From Anaerolineae bacterium (GTDB lineage Bacteria; Chloroflexota; Anaerolineae; 4572-78; J111): a DNA stretch of 36,280 nucleotides. The translations under genes and the position numbers were made by a program. The notes under the pieces were generated by a model. The model ran no database searches. It was given only the letters and a program-made list of their open reading frames with translations, and was not told the origin of the DNA. Below are positions 26,801 to 35,037 of this stretch, piece by piece. Numbering within the stretch: position 1 is the first letter of the stretch; each line of letters opens with the position of its first letter. The stretch is from assembly GCA_020433805.1 (NCBI GenBank), contig JAGRBZ010000032.1, positions 1 to 36,280 on the forward strand, in the 5' to 3' direction.

Positions 26801-28540
26801 TCTAGCAGTGACATCAATCCACCTCGCGGAGTGGTTCGGCTAATTTTCGAGTGTAATGCCTTGCCAACCGAACTCTGGCACAGGTTTAAGACCTTGACCC
26901 GCCTAGACAAAATCAAATACGTTGCACAAGGCACACTCGACACCGAAGATGTATTTTGTCAGGTCATACAGTGGCCTTCATTCGAAGAGAGTACGGGCAG
27001 GATAAAATCAGGAGAAATTATCTCCGAACGGGTTGAGCGTGTTATCAAAAAACTGGTACCACTAAAGCTGAAATATGAGACGTTGACACTAAAACAGGTG
27101 ATCGGTTGGGAAGTAGGCCGTAATTACAACGTACCCCCCGAAATTGCTGTTAGATTAGGCGAAATGATTAAGCCTGACTTTATGGTCAAATTATCAAAAG
27201 AAAAGCCGACCGAGCACGAAGAACTACGAGACGAAAACGGTCCTCTTGCCAAATCTCACTTCAAATGCCGCGATGGGCATTTCCATCCAGCAAGTGAAAT
27301 TATAATTCTCTATCCTAATCCAAACAGTGATGAGCGGGATGAAACACTGCGAGCACACTTTGCCCCAGACTCAAAGGTTTTGGCTAAGGAGTATGGAAAC
27401 AATAGTATTGCACTAGGTTTTTTTAGGGTGTGTCGTCAAGAAATGCGTGCTCGCGTAAAAGAGGAATTGGCTGAGTGGGCACTCTTTGCCCCACAGGCCA
27501 AACGAAAAGCTGTGTTAGATTATCTACTGCATGGCATCCATGCTAAGCCACTCGCCACGGCTCTGACAACAGATCCAGAGATCAAAACCAACTTCAAAGA
27601 CTCTTGGCTATCACATCTTTCCCAACATCTTGAGCCATTGAGTCAGTTCACAGTGGATGAACAGAGTGAGTTGCTGGGGCGTTTGAAGCTGGTATCCAAA
27701 TCTCAATCTGAACCAGAAGGCACAAAGAAAAGGATCCAAGAACCGGCTGACAAGGTTTTGAAGAGAGTCTATGCCTGGTGGGAGCAGAAACAGGCAACTT
27801 ACATCAAGAAATATGAGACTGAAGTCTACCCACACGGCCAGCCACCGGTATTGAGACATGACTTTGATCCAGACTCCATTGATGACCGGAAGAATTGGCT
27901 TACACTACTCTTACTGGGCAGCTTCTACACGATGGGGCGCACTATTCCTCAGCAACATCGCAGCTTTTTAGAATTGTGCCAACATCCAGATCGAAATCCT
28001 GTTTGGTTCGATGTTTTTTCCGCACCAGAGCAAGACTCTGAGCAATGGATAGAAACCTTAAGGCAATATATTGACGCCCAGGTTCAAGAAGCTGAATTTT
28101 ATCAGTGGATGAAACAGTTTGTCAGTATTTTTCATTTATCGCATTGGATGACGGAATATGTTGAAGGCTTTCTGGCTGTAAATCGAATCAAAAGAGATTT
28201 TGAGTTACGGGAAATAACAAACTTGCGTACCAGTCCAACTTTTCAACATGGCGGTATCGAGGCGCCGCCGATTACACGTCCGTTAGGGATAGGTGCGAAT
28301 TTCGTCTTACGTGAAATGATCCGTTTGAGAGTCATCAATTCGGAGTACGCTTACAAACATTGTTACGTACCGACGGAAAAGATCCGAAACTTTTTTGTCG
28401 ATCTGGGATGCCACCAAACTGATTGTACCTCCCCGCAGGTATACAGTTTTCTAATAGAAAAATTGGGTCCAGACAAGGCGACTTTCAATTTAACCTTTGA
28501 CATTCCATTCCATTACTGGCTTCAAAACAAAGGAAACTAA
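20807..28540 (+). CDS. Giant protein with two sacsin/Hsp90-like (GHKL) ATPase modules
   Basis: A 2577-residue protein with two separated GHKL-type ATP-binding modules. Module 1 is N-terminal: ELVQNADD (E29, N33) is the N-box and GKFGLGLKS (95-103) the ATP-lid glycine motif. Module 2 has ELFQNADD (E1620, N1624) and GKFGLGFKS (1709-1717). Both match the sacsin-like branch of Hsp90/MutL/histidine-kinase ATPases. The 1200 residues between and 650 after them are unrecognised, mostly helical, without membrane segments. GHKL ATPases of the MutL/MORC/sacsin kind are known to travel with SNF2 helicases in restriction-like systems, and here a helicase starts 5 bases downstream. It is not a standard BREX gene. 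A clamp-like or chaperone-like role in defence is inferred. The ATG at 20807 starts just before module 1; an ATG at 20813 is also possible. Confidence 0.75.
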   Translation: MKMPIDARLNIIRQNLTDRYKQGFPIIKELVQNADDSHATDLHMGWINRLPGLQHPLLKGPAIFVLNNGTFDKNDIDALDSIGLSSKSGSKLAVGKFGLGLKSIFHLCEAFFYLANSDKIPAPVAHIVNPWADDHGHDKFHDDWDNFFETDQAIITNHLKMLMDTDHYFYLWIPLRREAQLGKHHPIRTHYPGDTNDPKLFFYDDLPTQLATLIPLLRSLKKITGWVSNNGTTNSTEPTFIVELTGSTRRRYPAIPDPNKGRHLLLNGSNTVTIASLEKPHIHHYSGIEAWNTEDIFTNLQALEHWPVSGRTDPDTGEYKDHKDKADPHSAVCFIKHPAPKNNGRLTIKTSVFLPVDKPEFESNVNTGGSNYLLTLHGYFFLDAGRSSIDGLPPNGSSTVPTNEHELRILWNSLIARRGILPLVLPALDQFVRESNLNNIETELLTTALQKSTLFSERAYRDHLCGQHQWVCCVSKTGDESCAESWQLLYRDEPVFVLTKPPESDLIRPFKVFPAMEYIKHLARADRPRLSKENHPTPWGPKLATLMDSVQAKQVFSERGLLTYLVEFLEANAGQLTAAGITALKKLIRRVFQSLTPAELRKNKSLVTRFSSLLPPGSWIALHFGRDDNLRKSTSFDLVIAALTRLDLKILLIPDDLAPDDTGSSAGFTPADAKQLLNRLAEPDQDWLADPTFDTVRQELVLKIIDAVHPGQRDEVLSYCQQQDLQVFKAHDCSLDREVSVGLAELKQTAQENILFKNAVPPTPYLLLAPSLQKALRNSRVLVVSSTLSNLVSEQIDTCTANACLNTLASRPRLSPPEDRAELLRALLKQFDNMTAPTTFQGLRYLLHGQAHAYTDDGDLWLISGAGQTNKIWQRIANYLLAKDGQTWRLVSDTHLTGNINPNQLRRLNVQSINQNTLNDWLSTYRGQLSELSFPDKAEREQLLRYLSVPALKKLKVHETVDGDIVLIEGGRTYLEGNFDIGQALREKIILLRRHSDPEIWAKQGKLVGQLTAQSAIEIALKDKMPQRYWDVIMNALKSIGTLPGFLTKRLQEIAWLPLATMRNIKPTQVIHIPKLEEEIEAFVANSNQGWVSILDLDPAVVDHPAFAVVAKYIFIPQTDALKKLGEIIAEKEEYRVGNLDLNQFDTNNLRGFINTFFDNKQVMPIAAWMKGVEPRLPLQRCLTDLLPPLTLDISPERMIAILDFLAKEHKGSKSQTTLQFHRRYLSIAVEMPAFASQILPVITLLNQNGQWTSTSQLCFEASGIDEANLLDTEQGKIINPDTNLPSKDSTSSSPSQQQKNIINRDTWQVDVEASAGRLKEYFTDWEPFVDFEIIGTFLSYLGHDDSLVKLAENYLDRTSRKIDQIRDMFKWIPREQINPTTGKVGGYGQNAHDTIRNHRFIIDTIEVGVKIRRVTALTGQLFEAKLSSESRLFKDPESTIFVGDFRTLRDKQSGYQINRIGLRKLNIQPQHRDKLPKLLKRSTQKILKDFYWQAVPNFDDAWADIEHSEQLDIETAQEILIESAFFYLPQYGLRTDPHISTLLRRWREAHNRLIGDKRIRRVGSTLSTKSMAEKDQLIVQDELKECIEDKPEVRQAILTAVRTKIGSQFQYQRASVLFELFQNADDAVSELEQLYQGEQSLTERNRRIEVVFDNDKLVFRHWGRSVNQVYAGSTNGRNLGYGDDLTKMLTMQDSDKLVHANSGIAVTGKFGLGFKSVFLISDSPNVVSGRLGFKIIGGIYPLDLPAEDIVRLRNTLGVDSGKAGTVFELPFGKTLSPAVNLDEVTNDFQELIHIVLVFAKAIKQCEITDEKQRTHKANWSQETVLDLPGIYLDAWLPVTQISKTEAAALVLESNQGALLLKLGTEGIQSLPNSIPTIWVTVPTQEKHKVGFALNGLFDLDIGRAQLARNSSHNRTLADRIGEKLGGQLYALFNALEQDKNWAQLQAQFKEKAGIELSVDRYQFWHSLWQQLAVTLYKKEENEAIALLRAAFGFASHQSSSDINPPRGVVRLIFECNALPTELWHRFKTLTRLDKIKYVAQGTLDTEDVFCQVIQWPSFEESTGRIKSGEIISERVERVIKKLVPLKLKYETLTLKQVIGWEVGRNYNVPPEIAVRLGEMIKPDFMVKLSKEKPTEHEELRDENGPLAKSHFKCRDGHFHPASEIIILYPNPNSDERDETLRAHFAPDSKVLAKEYGNNSIALGFFRVCRQEMRARVKEELAEWALFAPQAKRKAVLDYLLHGIHAKPLATALTTDPEIKTNFKDSWLSHLSQHLEPLSQFTVDEQSELLGRLKLVSKSQSEPEGTKKRIQEPADKVLKRVYAWWEQKQATYIKKYETEVYPHGQPPVLRHDFDPDSIDDRKNWLTLLLLGSFYTMGRTIPQQHRSFLELCQHPDRNPVWFDVFSAPEQDSEQWIETLRQYIDAQVQEAEFYQWMKQFVSIFHLSHWMTEYVEGFLAVNRIKRDFELREITNLRTSPTFQHGGIEAPPITRPLGIGANFVLREMIRLRVINSEYAYKHCYVPTEKIRNFFVDLGCHQTDCTSPQVYSFLIEKLGPDKATFNLTFDIPFHYWLQNKGN

Positions 28541-28545
28541 CATTT

Positions 28546-31257
28546 ATGAGTAAAGCTGATCCCTCTTTCGTTTCAGGAGACCTAGTTTTTAGTGACCAAT
28601 TTGGGATGGGGACTGTTCGGCTAGATGAAGGGTTAACCGTGTTGGTGCGATTTGACCATGGCGTAGAAGAATGCGAAAAATCAACATTACGACAGGTATC
28701 AACTCCACTTCAGGCTATCAAACAACAAGAATGGAATGTTCCTCTTGAAGTGATCACTCGAACACAAGCCGAAGCAATTCAGTCGGTAAACGACAGTTGG
28801 GGCGTTTTTTCCCTGTCCCGCATTGCCCTCCTGCCGCACCAATTATGGGTTTGTCGCCAAGTCTTGGAACGTTGGCCAACCCGCTGGCTTGTCGCCGATG
28901 ACGTTGGCTTAGGAAAGACAATTGAAGCCGGGTTAATTCTGTCCCCCCTGATTGCTCGTAGCACCGTAAAGCGCGCCCTGATTATCTGTCCTGCATCACT
29001 CATTGAACAGTGGCAAGAAAGGCTCCGTGAAATGTTTGATCTTCGCTTTACCAGATATACCAGCGGTGCCGACACAGAGAAAGCAGATTTTTGGAATACA
29101 AATCATCAGGTTATCGCCTCGATACAAACCTTGCGTCTGGATCAAAACGGCCGTCACAATCGACTATTACAAAGCGTTCGGTGGGATATGGTGCTAGTCG
29201 ATGAAGCACACCATCTCAATGCAGATGAAAAAAGTGGACCAACGCTGGGGTACAAACTTCTTGAACGGATGGTTGAAAACGATGTTCTTACTTCAATGGT
29301 GTTTTTTACCGGCACCCCCCATCGAGGCAAAAACTTTGGCTTTTTGTCACTACTCCACTTACTCCGGCCCGACATGTTTGATTCTCAACAACCAATGCGT
29401 GACCAATTACATAAATTAAGGGAGGTTATGATTCGCAATAACAAGCAAAACGTTACCGACCTGAACGGAAAGCGTTTATTCAAACGTCCTCTTGTAAGGT
29501 CAGAAACATATTACTACTCACCAGCCGAAGAGCGATTTTATCAGATGCTGACTGAGTTTATTGTTACTGGTAAAGCCTATGCCTCGACCTTGTCATCGCA
29601 GGACGATCAAGCGGGGCGAGCAGTTATGCTGGTGTTGATTTCTATGCAAAAGTTAGCCTCAAGTTCAGTCGCTGCCATTCGTCGAGCATTGGGAGGTCGA
29701 CTGTCCCGAATAGGACAGACCAGACAAACTCTTAACAAATTACAAAATCGCCTAGCCAAGTACGAAGAGTTAGAAGATCTGGGAGATAATGACCAACTTA
29801 GCGCGTTAGAGGAACAGTTTGCTGAATTATCTACCGAACTACGTCTAATGGAAGATGAGGAGTCTCGACTTAAAGAACTGGTCACGGCAGCAGATCAGGT
29901 GGGCGAAGAAACGAAAATTAAAAAATTAATCAAAATTGTTAAAGAGCAATTTTCAGAACGCCCCATTCTCTTTTTTACCGAATACAAAGCAACACAGTCA
30001 CTTTTAATGTCGGCATTGATCTCAGAGTTCGGTGACGATTGTGTAACCTTTATCAATGGTGAACACAAAGCCGAAAACGTGATTAACAGTTACGGAAAAA
30101 GCTGTTCTATTTCTGAGGATAGAGAAACTGCTGCCAGAAAATTTAATGACGGTCAGGTTCAGTATCTAGTGTCAACTGAAGCTGGTGGGGAAGGAATCGA
30201 TTTGCAAGAGCGATGTCATACGCTTATTCATGTTGATCTCCCCTGGAATCCAATGCGGTTGCACCAACGAGTAGGTCGCCTAAATCGCTATGGACAAACC
30301 AAACAAGTAGAAGTTGTAACTTTGAGAAATCCAGCTACCGTCGAATCGATCATTTGGGAAAAGCTAAATACCAAAATTCATCAAATTAATCTGGCATTAG
30401 ATCAAGTAATGGATGATCCGGAAGACCTGCTTCAATTAATCTTGGGTATGACTCCGAATTCTATTTTTCGTGAGATATTCTCAAATGCCTCAAATGTTAA
30501 AAGGGATTCCCTTACAAACTGGTTTGATGAAAAAACTGCTCAGTTTGGTGGCAAGGATGTTGTGGATACTGTTCGAGATTTGGTGGGCAATTGTGCCAGT
30601 TTTGACTTTCAGCAAATTTCAGAGCAAATCCCTAGATTGGATCTTCCTGACCTAAAACCATTTTTTTTGTCTATGTTATTTCTCAACAAACGCCATATAC
30701 GTCAAGAGAATGGTGAAATTTCGTTCATTACCCCAGAGGCATGGCTATCAGATCCAGCCATCCGCACTCGATATAAAGGGCTGGTGTTTGATCGTACTGA
30801 CCGGTTAAAGAAAGCAAACCAAGTACTAGGCGTCGGGCATAAACTTCTTGACCAGGCGATTTCACAGGCCAAAGAAAGTTCTGCTTGTATAACTGTCTTA
30901 CCAGAAAAAATCTTAGAAAAACCTTTATTTGTTTATCGTATTACGGATCGAGTCACAACAGAAACAGGGACAGTTCGTGCTGTTATTGTTGGTTTGCAAC
31001 TAATGCAACCAACAGGAGAAATTTCATTACTCCAGGATTGGAAGCTACTCGACAAACTCAATATACTATCGGAGACTCCTGGATTAAAACGGTCCAATGT
31101 GTCATCTCCTCCTATCGACTTCAGTTCTGTTGTTCAGTTAATTGAGGAAGCCAGCCAATATCTTAAGGAACAGCTTGCAGAATTAGATCTACCATTCAAA
31201 ATACCGGACTTCGAACTGAGAGCTATTTATTGGATGGCCTCAGAAAGCCAAGAATAA
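28546..31257 (+). CDS. Second SNF2-type helicase, partner of the sacsin-like protein
   Basis: A 903-residue SNF2/RapA-like helicase. An N-terminal SH3/Tudor-like strand-rich segment (about residues 8-55, with GDLVFSDQFGMGTV) precedes Walker A DDVGLGKT (118-125), the DEAH box (219-222) and motif VI HQRVGRLNRYGQ (573-584). A coiled-coil-like charged segment lies at about 400-450. It is distinct from the helicase at 11562: different N-terminus, no adaptor module, different motif wording. It starts 5 bases after the giant GHKL gene and ends 13 bases before pglZ, so the pair looks like a cassette dropped in front of pglZ. It could alternatively be the true BrxHII, but position favours the other one. 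Its role is presumably DNA translocation with the GHKL protein. Confidence 0.8.
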   Translation: MSKADPSFVSGDLVFSDQFGMGTVRLDEGLTVLVRFDHGVEECEKSTLRQVSTPLQAIKQQEWNVPLEVITRTQAEAIQSVNDSWGVFSLSRIALLPHQLWVCRQVLERWPTRWLVADDVGLGKTIEAGLILSPLIARSTVKRALIICPASLIEQWQERLREMFDLRFTRYTSGADTEKADFWNTNHQVIASIQTLRLDQNGRHNRLLQSVRWDMVLVDEAHHLNADEKSGPTLGYKLLERMVENDVLTSMVFFTGTPHRGKNFGFLSLLHLLRPDMFDSQQPMRDQLHKLREVMIRNNKQNVTDLNGKRLFKRPLVRSETYYYSPAEERFYQMLTEFIVTGKAYASTLSSQDDQAGRAVMLVLISMQKLASSSVAAIRRALGGRLSRIGQTRQTLNKLQNRLAKYEELEDLGDNDQLSALEEQFAELSTELRLMEDEESRLKELVTAADQVGEETKIKKLIKIVKEQFSERPILFFTEYKATQSLLMSALISEFGDDCVTFINGEHKAENVINSYGKSCSISEDRETAARKFNDGQVQYLVSTEAGGEGIDLQERCHTLIHVDLPWNPMRLHQRVGRLNRYGQTKQVEVVTLRNPATVESIIWEKLNTKIHQINLALDQVMDDPEDLLQLILGMTPNSIFREIFSNASNVKRDSLTNWFDEKTAQFGGKDVVDTVRDLVGNCASFDFQQISEQIPRLDLPDLKPFFLSMLFLNKRHIRQENGEISFITPEAWLSDPAIRTRYKGLVFDRTDRLKKANQVLGVGHKLLDQAISQAKESSACITVLPEKILEKPLFVYRITDRVTTETGTVRAVIVGLQLMQPTGEISLLQDWKLLDKLNILSETPGLKRSNVSSPPIDFSSVVQLIEEASQYLKEQLAELDLPFKIPDFELRAIYWMASESQE

Positions 31258-31270
31258 ATAAGGAGGAAAC

Positions 31271-33301
31271 GTGCCTTACACCTGGCAACAAAACATTTTA
31301 GCCCACTTCAAACCAAAAAAAGCGCCGATGCTGCTGGTTGTTGATCCGGATAACCTTCTGCGTGATGACGCTTTATTGGCCGACATCCAAAACAGCAATT
31401 ACGACATCCTGGAACTGGCCGACGAAGTAACCTTTCGTAACATATTTGAGCGCACTTACCGCAGCCGTTGGGATAACGGTGAAGGCCGACATCTGGTGGT
31501 CGTGGTACATACGACCAATGGTGCCCGCCACATCCCTTATGATCTCCGCCAGAAGGCTCGGCTAATCGAATTGAGCGTGGGCAACTTGTTTACCCAACTC
31601 AACGCCATCACCGTCCGAGACCTGGACAACGTCTATTACGGTGAGCTATACCCGGCTCACCAACAGCTAGTCGCCCGCAAAGAGTTGCTACGAGGAGAAC
31701 GGCAGACCATCGAATTCATCTTGCGGGTCGTCTTTGATTTGGAGCCAACGGCCAGCGGCAATCCGGCTCGCTGGGTCGAATTCCTCATCGACAAACATTA
31801 CAGCGCTCGCGAACTGCCTCCGGCCCTCGAAGAATACCTGGTCCAGAATTTGCTACCCGGTGTGGCCTACGTGGGGTTACGTCCTGAGTTTCTAACCGAT
31901 GCCGCTACGTTTTACGGCTGGCTGGGCGAGCAGTGGGCCGCTTACGTGGCTGATCTCTCCACCGGTGGTCAGACAACGTCTGCCGCCCTGGATTTTGCAG
32001 ATAACCGGCTGCGCCCGCTGTTGGGTTACCTCTTTTCCGAAGGTTTGATTGACCGCGCCCCGGCCTCGCCGTCGCTACCGGCGGGGCATGACTGGATGGC
32101 TATCGGCTTGACTACCGTGCGAAAAGGAATGACCGCCTGGCAGGAAACGCACGTAGTCAAGGAAGTCGGAGCGCAGGCCATCTACAATCTCAAGACCCGG
32201 ATCAATCGCTTCCGAACGATGGATACCGTCAACCGCCCCAAACCTACCACCGATGTCCGCGAATGGCTCAATCTAGCTGCAGAGTGGGCCGAAATCGTCT
32301 ACCAGACCAACAGCCTCCCTCAGTCTGATTATCAGCAGGTGCAGGCTGAACTGAAGGCTGCCCGCCAAACTATCGACACCCATTTCTGGAACTTTGTTCT
32401 GGAGCGTTACGGGGCAGTTTCCTACTATCAGGATAATAAAGGCCCTATTAGTCTAATGGCCGTCAACCAATGGTTAAGCCAAAAGGTCGACGGCAAAGCA
32501 AAACTGGCCTTACTTTGCTTTGATGGTTTGGCCATGGACCAATGGTTTCTTCTTAAAGACTTTTTGCAGACGGTTGTACCTGGTTTGGTTTTTTACGAAA
32601 ATCGAACTTACGCATTGACACCCACCATCACGCCGATTTCACGTCAGGCACTATTTGCCGGACGGCCGCCTACCGCCTTTGCCGAAACTATTGGTACAAC
32701 GACAGAGGATGCCGCCCGTTGGCAAGCATATTGGGTTAACCACAATATCCCAGAGCGTCGAGTAGCTCACGTTGCAGTCAAGGTGAACGGCCAAGGGTTG
32801 AATGATCTTCTGTCCGTAGCTGAGAGCAAGAATCGTCGGTTGGGAGTGTTAGTCAATCTCTTCGATGATGTGATGCACACGGTTAAAGATATGCCTGCTG
32901 AAGCCGACAAGCGTGTCTATTACGACACGCTGCGCAGCCATTTAAAGAACGGACGCTTGGCTAAACTGTTTGATATTTTACTCAATCATGACTACCGGCT
33001 CTTTATTACGGCTGATCATGGTAATATCGCTGGTGTCGGCAGTGGTCTAAAACCGCCCAAGGCTCTTATCGAAAGCTACGCACGTCGGGTGGCTATCTTT
33101 GATAAGGCGAGCTTAGCCGACGACTACGCTCGGACTCACAATCTACGCCGTTTGCCGCTCAAAACGCTACCCCCACTCGTCCAGCCGGTCTACCTGCCCG
33201 GCAACCTCCTGTTTGATATGGCAGGCGCAACCAGAATTTCCCATGGTGGGCTATCATTGGAAGAGTTAGTGGTCCCGTTTGTCGAGGTCTCACGCCCATG
33301 A
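31271..33301 (+). CDS. pglZ: BREX PglZ (alkaline-phosphatase-superfamily domain protein)
   Basis: A 676-residue PglZ of the BREX-3 type. The alkaline-phosphatase-superfamily core is visible in the C-terminal half: LLCFDGLAMD with D418, and TADHGN (580-585) with D582 and H583 as probable metal ligands, then a late SHGG segment. PglZ is the other universal BREX core protein besides BrxC. PglZ-family proteins bind divalent metal and some cleave phosphodiesters; in BREX the substrate is unsettled. It starts with GTG at 31271, with a strong AAGGAGG 4 bases upstream. The stop overlaps the next start in an ATGA junction, indicating translational coupling. Composition returns to the GC-richer style of brxC, unlike the AT-richer gene just before it. 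Confidence 0.9.
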   Translation: MPYTWQQNILAHFKPKKAPMLLVVDPDNLLRDDALLADIQNSNYDILELADEVTFRNIFERTYRSRWDNGEGRHLVVVVHTTNGARHIPYDLRQKARLIELSVGNLFTQLNAITVRDLDNVYYGELYPAHQQLVARKELLRGERQTIEFILRVVFDLEPTASGNPARWVEFLIDKHYSARELPPALEEYLVQNLLPGVAYVGLRPEFLTDAATFYGWLGEQWAAYVADLSTGGQTTSAALDFADNRLRPLLGYLFSEGLIDRAPASPSLPAGHDWMAIGLTTVRKGMTAWQETHVVKEVGAQAIYNLKTRINRFRTMDTVNRPKPTTDVREWLNLAAEWAEIVYQTNSLPQSDYQQVQAELKAARQTIDTHFWNFVLERYGAVSYYQDNKGPISLMAVNQWLSQKVDGKAKLALLCFDGLAMDQWFLLKDFLQTVVPGLVFYENRTYALTPTITPISRQALFAGRPPTAFAETIGTTTEDAARWQAYWVNHNIPERRVAHVAVKVNGQGLNDLLSVAESKNRRLGVLVNLFDDVMHTVKDMPAEADKRVYYDTLRSHLKNGRLAKLFDILLNHDYRLFITADHGNIAGVGSGLKPPKALIESYARRVAIFDKASLADDYARTHNLRRLPLKTLPPLVQPVYLPGNLLFDMAGATRISHGGLSLEELVVPFVEVSRP

Positions 33302-34074
33302 TTGGTCTCGACTTTCCCGTCAAACCCGAATGGATTCACGACGTCCACGACCTGTGGGAACCGCACCAGCCTATCGGTGATCTAATCCAAGCCGCCCTGG
33401 GACAGACGATGCAAGAGTTGGGGGGCGAAAAAACTCGTCGCAATAGCCTGGGTATCATCCTACGCTACTTTGTGACCACAGAAGGTGACGGCAACGCACG
33501 TCGTACTGCGGCCAAAGATGTATGGGTGAGTTATAGTCGGGCCTATCCGATTTCAACGATGGCTCCCGCCTATTTGGCTCATCTCATCGCCCAAAATAAC
33601 GTTGCCCAAGAAATCAGCCGCTTTTTGGTCGGTCGCTACGCACCTGGGGATGATTTTTCCAGCCGAGAACTGCGCCGACACGTTAGCGCGATTTTCGGCC
33701 AGCGTAAAGTAGTCACTAATGCTGCCAGCGCTTTTCTTAGAAGTCTGGAAGCTTTTGGCGTTCTCAGATCCGGCCAGCGCAGAGCCGAATATCAATTTGT
33801 CGAAAAACTGCAAATAGAACAAGATGTCTTTCCGCTAATTGTATGGACCTGGTGGCAGACCCATCAGTCGCCGCAAATTAATACAGAAAGCTTTGCCGAA
33901 GAACCTAGCTTGGCTTTTTTACAAGCAGGCGACCTTACTGCTTACTGGTCCACGTATCAATCAACCCTATGGTCCATTGATGAACGGTTAGACGGTCACC
34001 GGGCGACACTAAAGTATGTCAAAGTAGAATTTTTTCAAGAGGCGTTGTCCCAGTTACTGCCAAATGCAACGTGA
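33298..34074 (+). CDS. BrxA-like terminal gene of the BREX-3 operon
   Basis: A 258-residue protein overlapping pglZ by four bases (ATGA). It is helical, without enzyme motifs, membrane segments or cysteine clusters, and has a basic segment around residues 110-150 (REL.RHVSAIFGQRK) followed by a likely winged-helix region. In BREX type 3 the gene after pglZ is brxA, a small DUF1819 protein that can bind DNA. Size, position and fold type fit, but I do not see the diagnostic DUF1819 sequence clearly, so no symbol is assigned. It closes the operon; no clear U-tailed hairpin terminator follows within 130 bases. Confidence 0.6.
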   Translation: MIGLDFPVKPEWIHDVHDLWEPHQPIGDLIQAALGQTMQELGGEKTRRNSLGIILRYFVTTEGDGNARRTAAKDVWVSYSRAYPISTMAPAYLAHLIAQNNVAQEISRFLVGRYAPGDDFSSRELRRHVSAIFGQRKVVTNAASAFLRSLEAFGVLRSGQRRAEYQFVEKLQIEQDVFPLIVWTWWQTHQSPQINTESFAEEPSLAFLQAGDLTAYWSTYQSTLWSIDERLDGHRATLKYVKVEFFQEALSQLLPNAT

Positions 34075-34203
34075 CTCCATGGCACAAAACAAGCGCACCA
34101 TATGGGCGATCGGGTGGGCCTAATATCTATACAAATTACATCAACTCGTGACATTATTAGGTAACCGGCTAGCTTACAGACATGAGAAACAGGAGCAAAC
34201 TCA

Positions 34204-34470
34204 ATGAATAACTCATACGCGCTGCGTCACATCTCAATCCGAGTACCGTGGCATGATAATGGTTGGAACGGCACCGTCTGCGCGACTCCCAAACTGAATG
34301 GAGCCTGCCTAAAGCCGCGTATCGCTGAAAATCGCCAAGATGAGTCCGGAGAGACACTAGCAGGCCGTTTAATAAAAGACCTACATGAAGGTCAGTGGCC
34401 GGTCTTAGTAATCTTGTTAATTCTGTCCATTCCACGATTAATTAAGCGTAGTATTACCTACCACCAATAG
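34204..34470 (+). pseudogene. Remnant of a large accessory helicase/AAA-type protein (N-terminus only)
   Basis: An 88-codon frame whose first 60 residues carry the pattern IRVPWHDNGWNGTVC followed by LNGACL and RIAEN. I recall this as the opening of long proteins with helicase or AAA cores in bacterial accessory regions, normally well over 500 residues. After GQWP the resemblance stops and the frame ends in an unrelated hydrophobic tail. The start codon and an AGGAG site 8 bases upstream are intact, so the 5' end of a real gene seems preserved while the rest is lost. It may instead be a functional short peptide. Family recognition is from memory and not verified. Confidence 0.45.
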
Positions 34471-35037
34471 CGTTATCTTCTTATAAAGGGGTTTTTGGGC
34501 AAATTGCAACATCGATCTTCCCAGGCCAAGTGTTGCTCATGATAAGCCTAGTAGTATGACAATGTTCTTTTGTCGGATAGATTCCCGTAATTAACCGAGG
34601 TTTTATCCGGCAAACTTTATTTGCTAAACTACTAGGGTTACGAATGACAATCATCTGCCACAGCCATTACCTCTGGGGCAGGTCATCCCAATCATAGGAT
34701 AGCAGTACAGATCCAACCCATGGCGTCGTTCCATACGAAGTTCTTTACTATGTCAGAAATGAATTCGGTCGATTATAGAGTTCGACCGCCTCAGGAAAAC
34801 TACTGATCGTAGGTGATATCGCTGCTAATGAACAAGCATCCTGAGTAGCGGAGCGTATCGAAGGGTGCTTGTTCATTAGCGATGGTGTAATCCTATGCTT
34901 CAAGGATTATGGATTGCTCGAAAGAAAAGCTTTAGCGCCGGTGTTTATGATCAAATGCAACCCTTAAAGGTCAAAAAAGTTCGTTCATGTTTTTATTCTT
35001 TTGAAGAGCAATCGGCGATGTTCTTCATACAACCCCT
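34471..35037. other. Gene-free margin of the island
   Basis: This 567-base stretch has no convincing gene in any frame. Around 34710-34820 one frame reads briefly like protein (VPYEVLYYVRNEFGRL) but is broken by a stop, so it may be decayed coding sequence. It also contains a palindromic hairpin (34824-34880). The short frame at 34895-35080 has no ribosome-binding site and runs into the opposing gene. The composition and remnants suggest a region of repeated insertion and loss. Confidence 0.5.
34824..34880. repeat. Palindromic repeat (REP/MITE-like hairpin)
   Basis: The 18-base arms GCTAATGAACAAGCATCC (34824-34841) and its near-complement at 34863-34880 pair over the full length with one G:U. 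The loop contains CTGAG and TCGAAGG elements, as in short palindromic repeats dispersed in many bacterial genomes. It lies between the BREX locus and the mobility gene. There is no U-tract, so it is a poor terminator. Confidence 0.6.

Noticed and set aside
867..34074. DISARM or BREX type 2 (Pgl) as the identity of the locus
   Set aside because: DISARM lacks PglZ and BrxC. BREX-2 would carry PglW kinase and BrxD/BrxHI, none of which is seen. BrxF with BrxC, PglX, helicase, PglZ and a BrxA-like end fits type 3.
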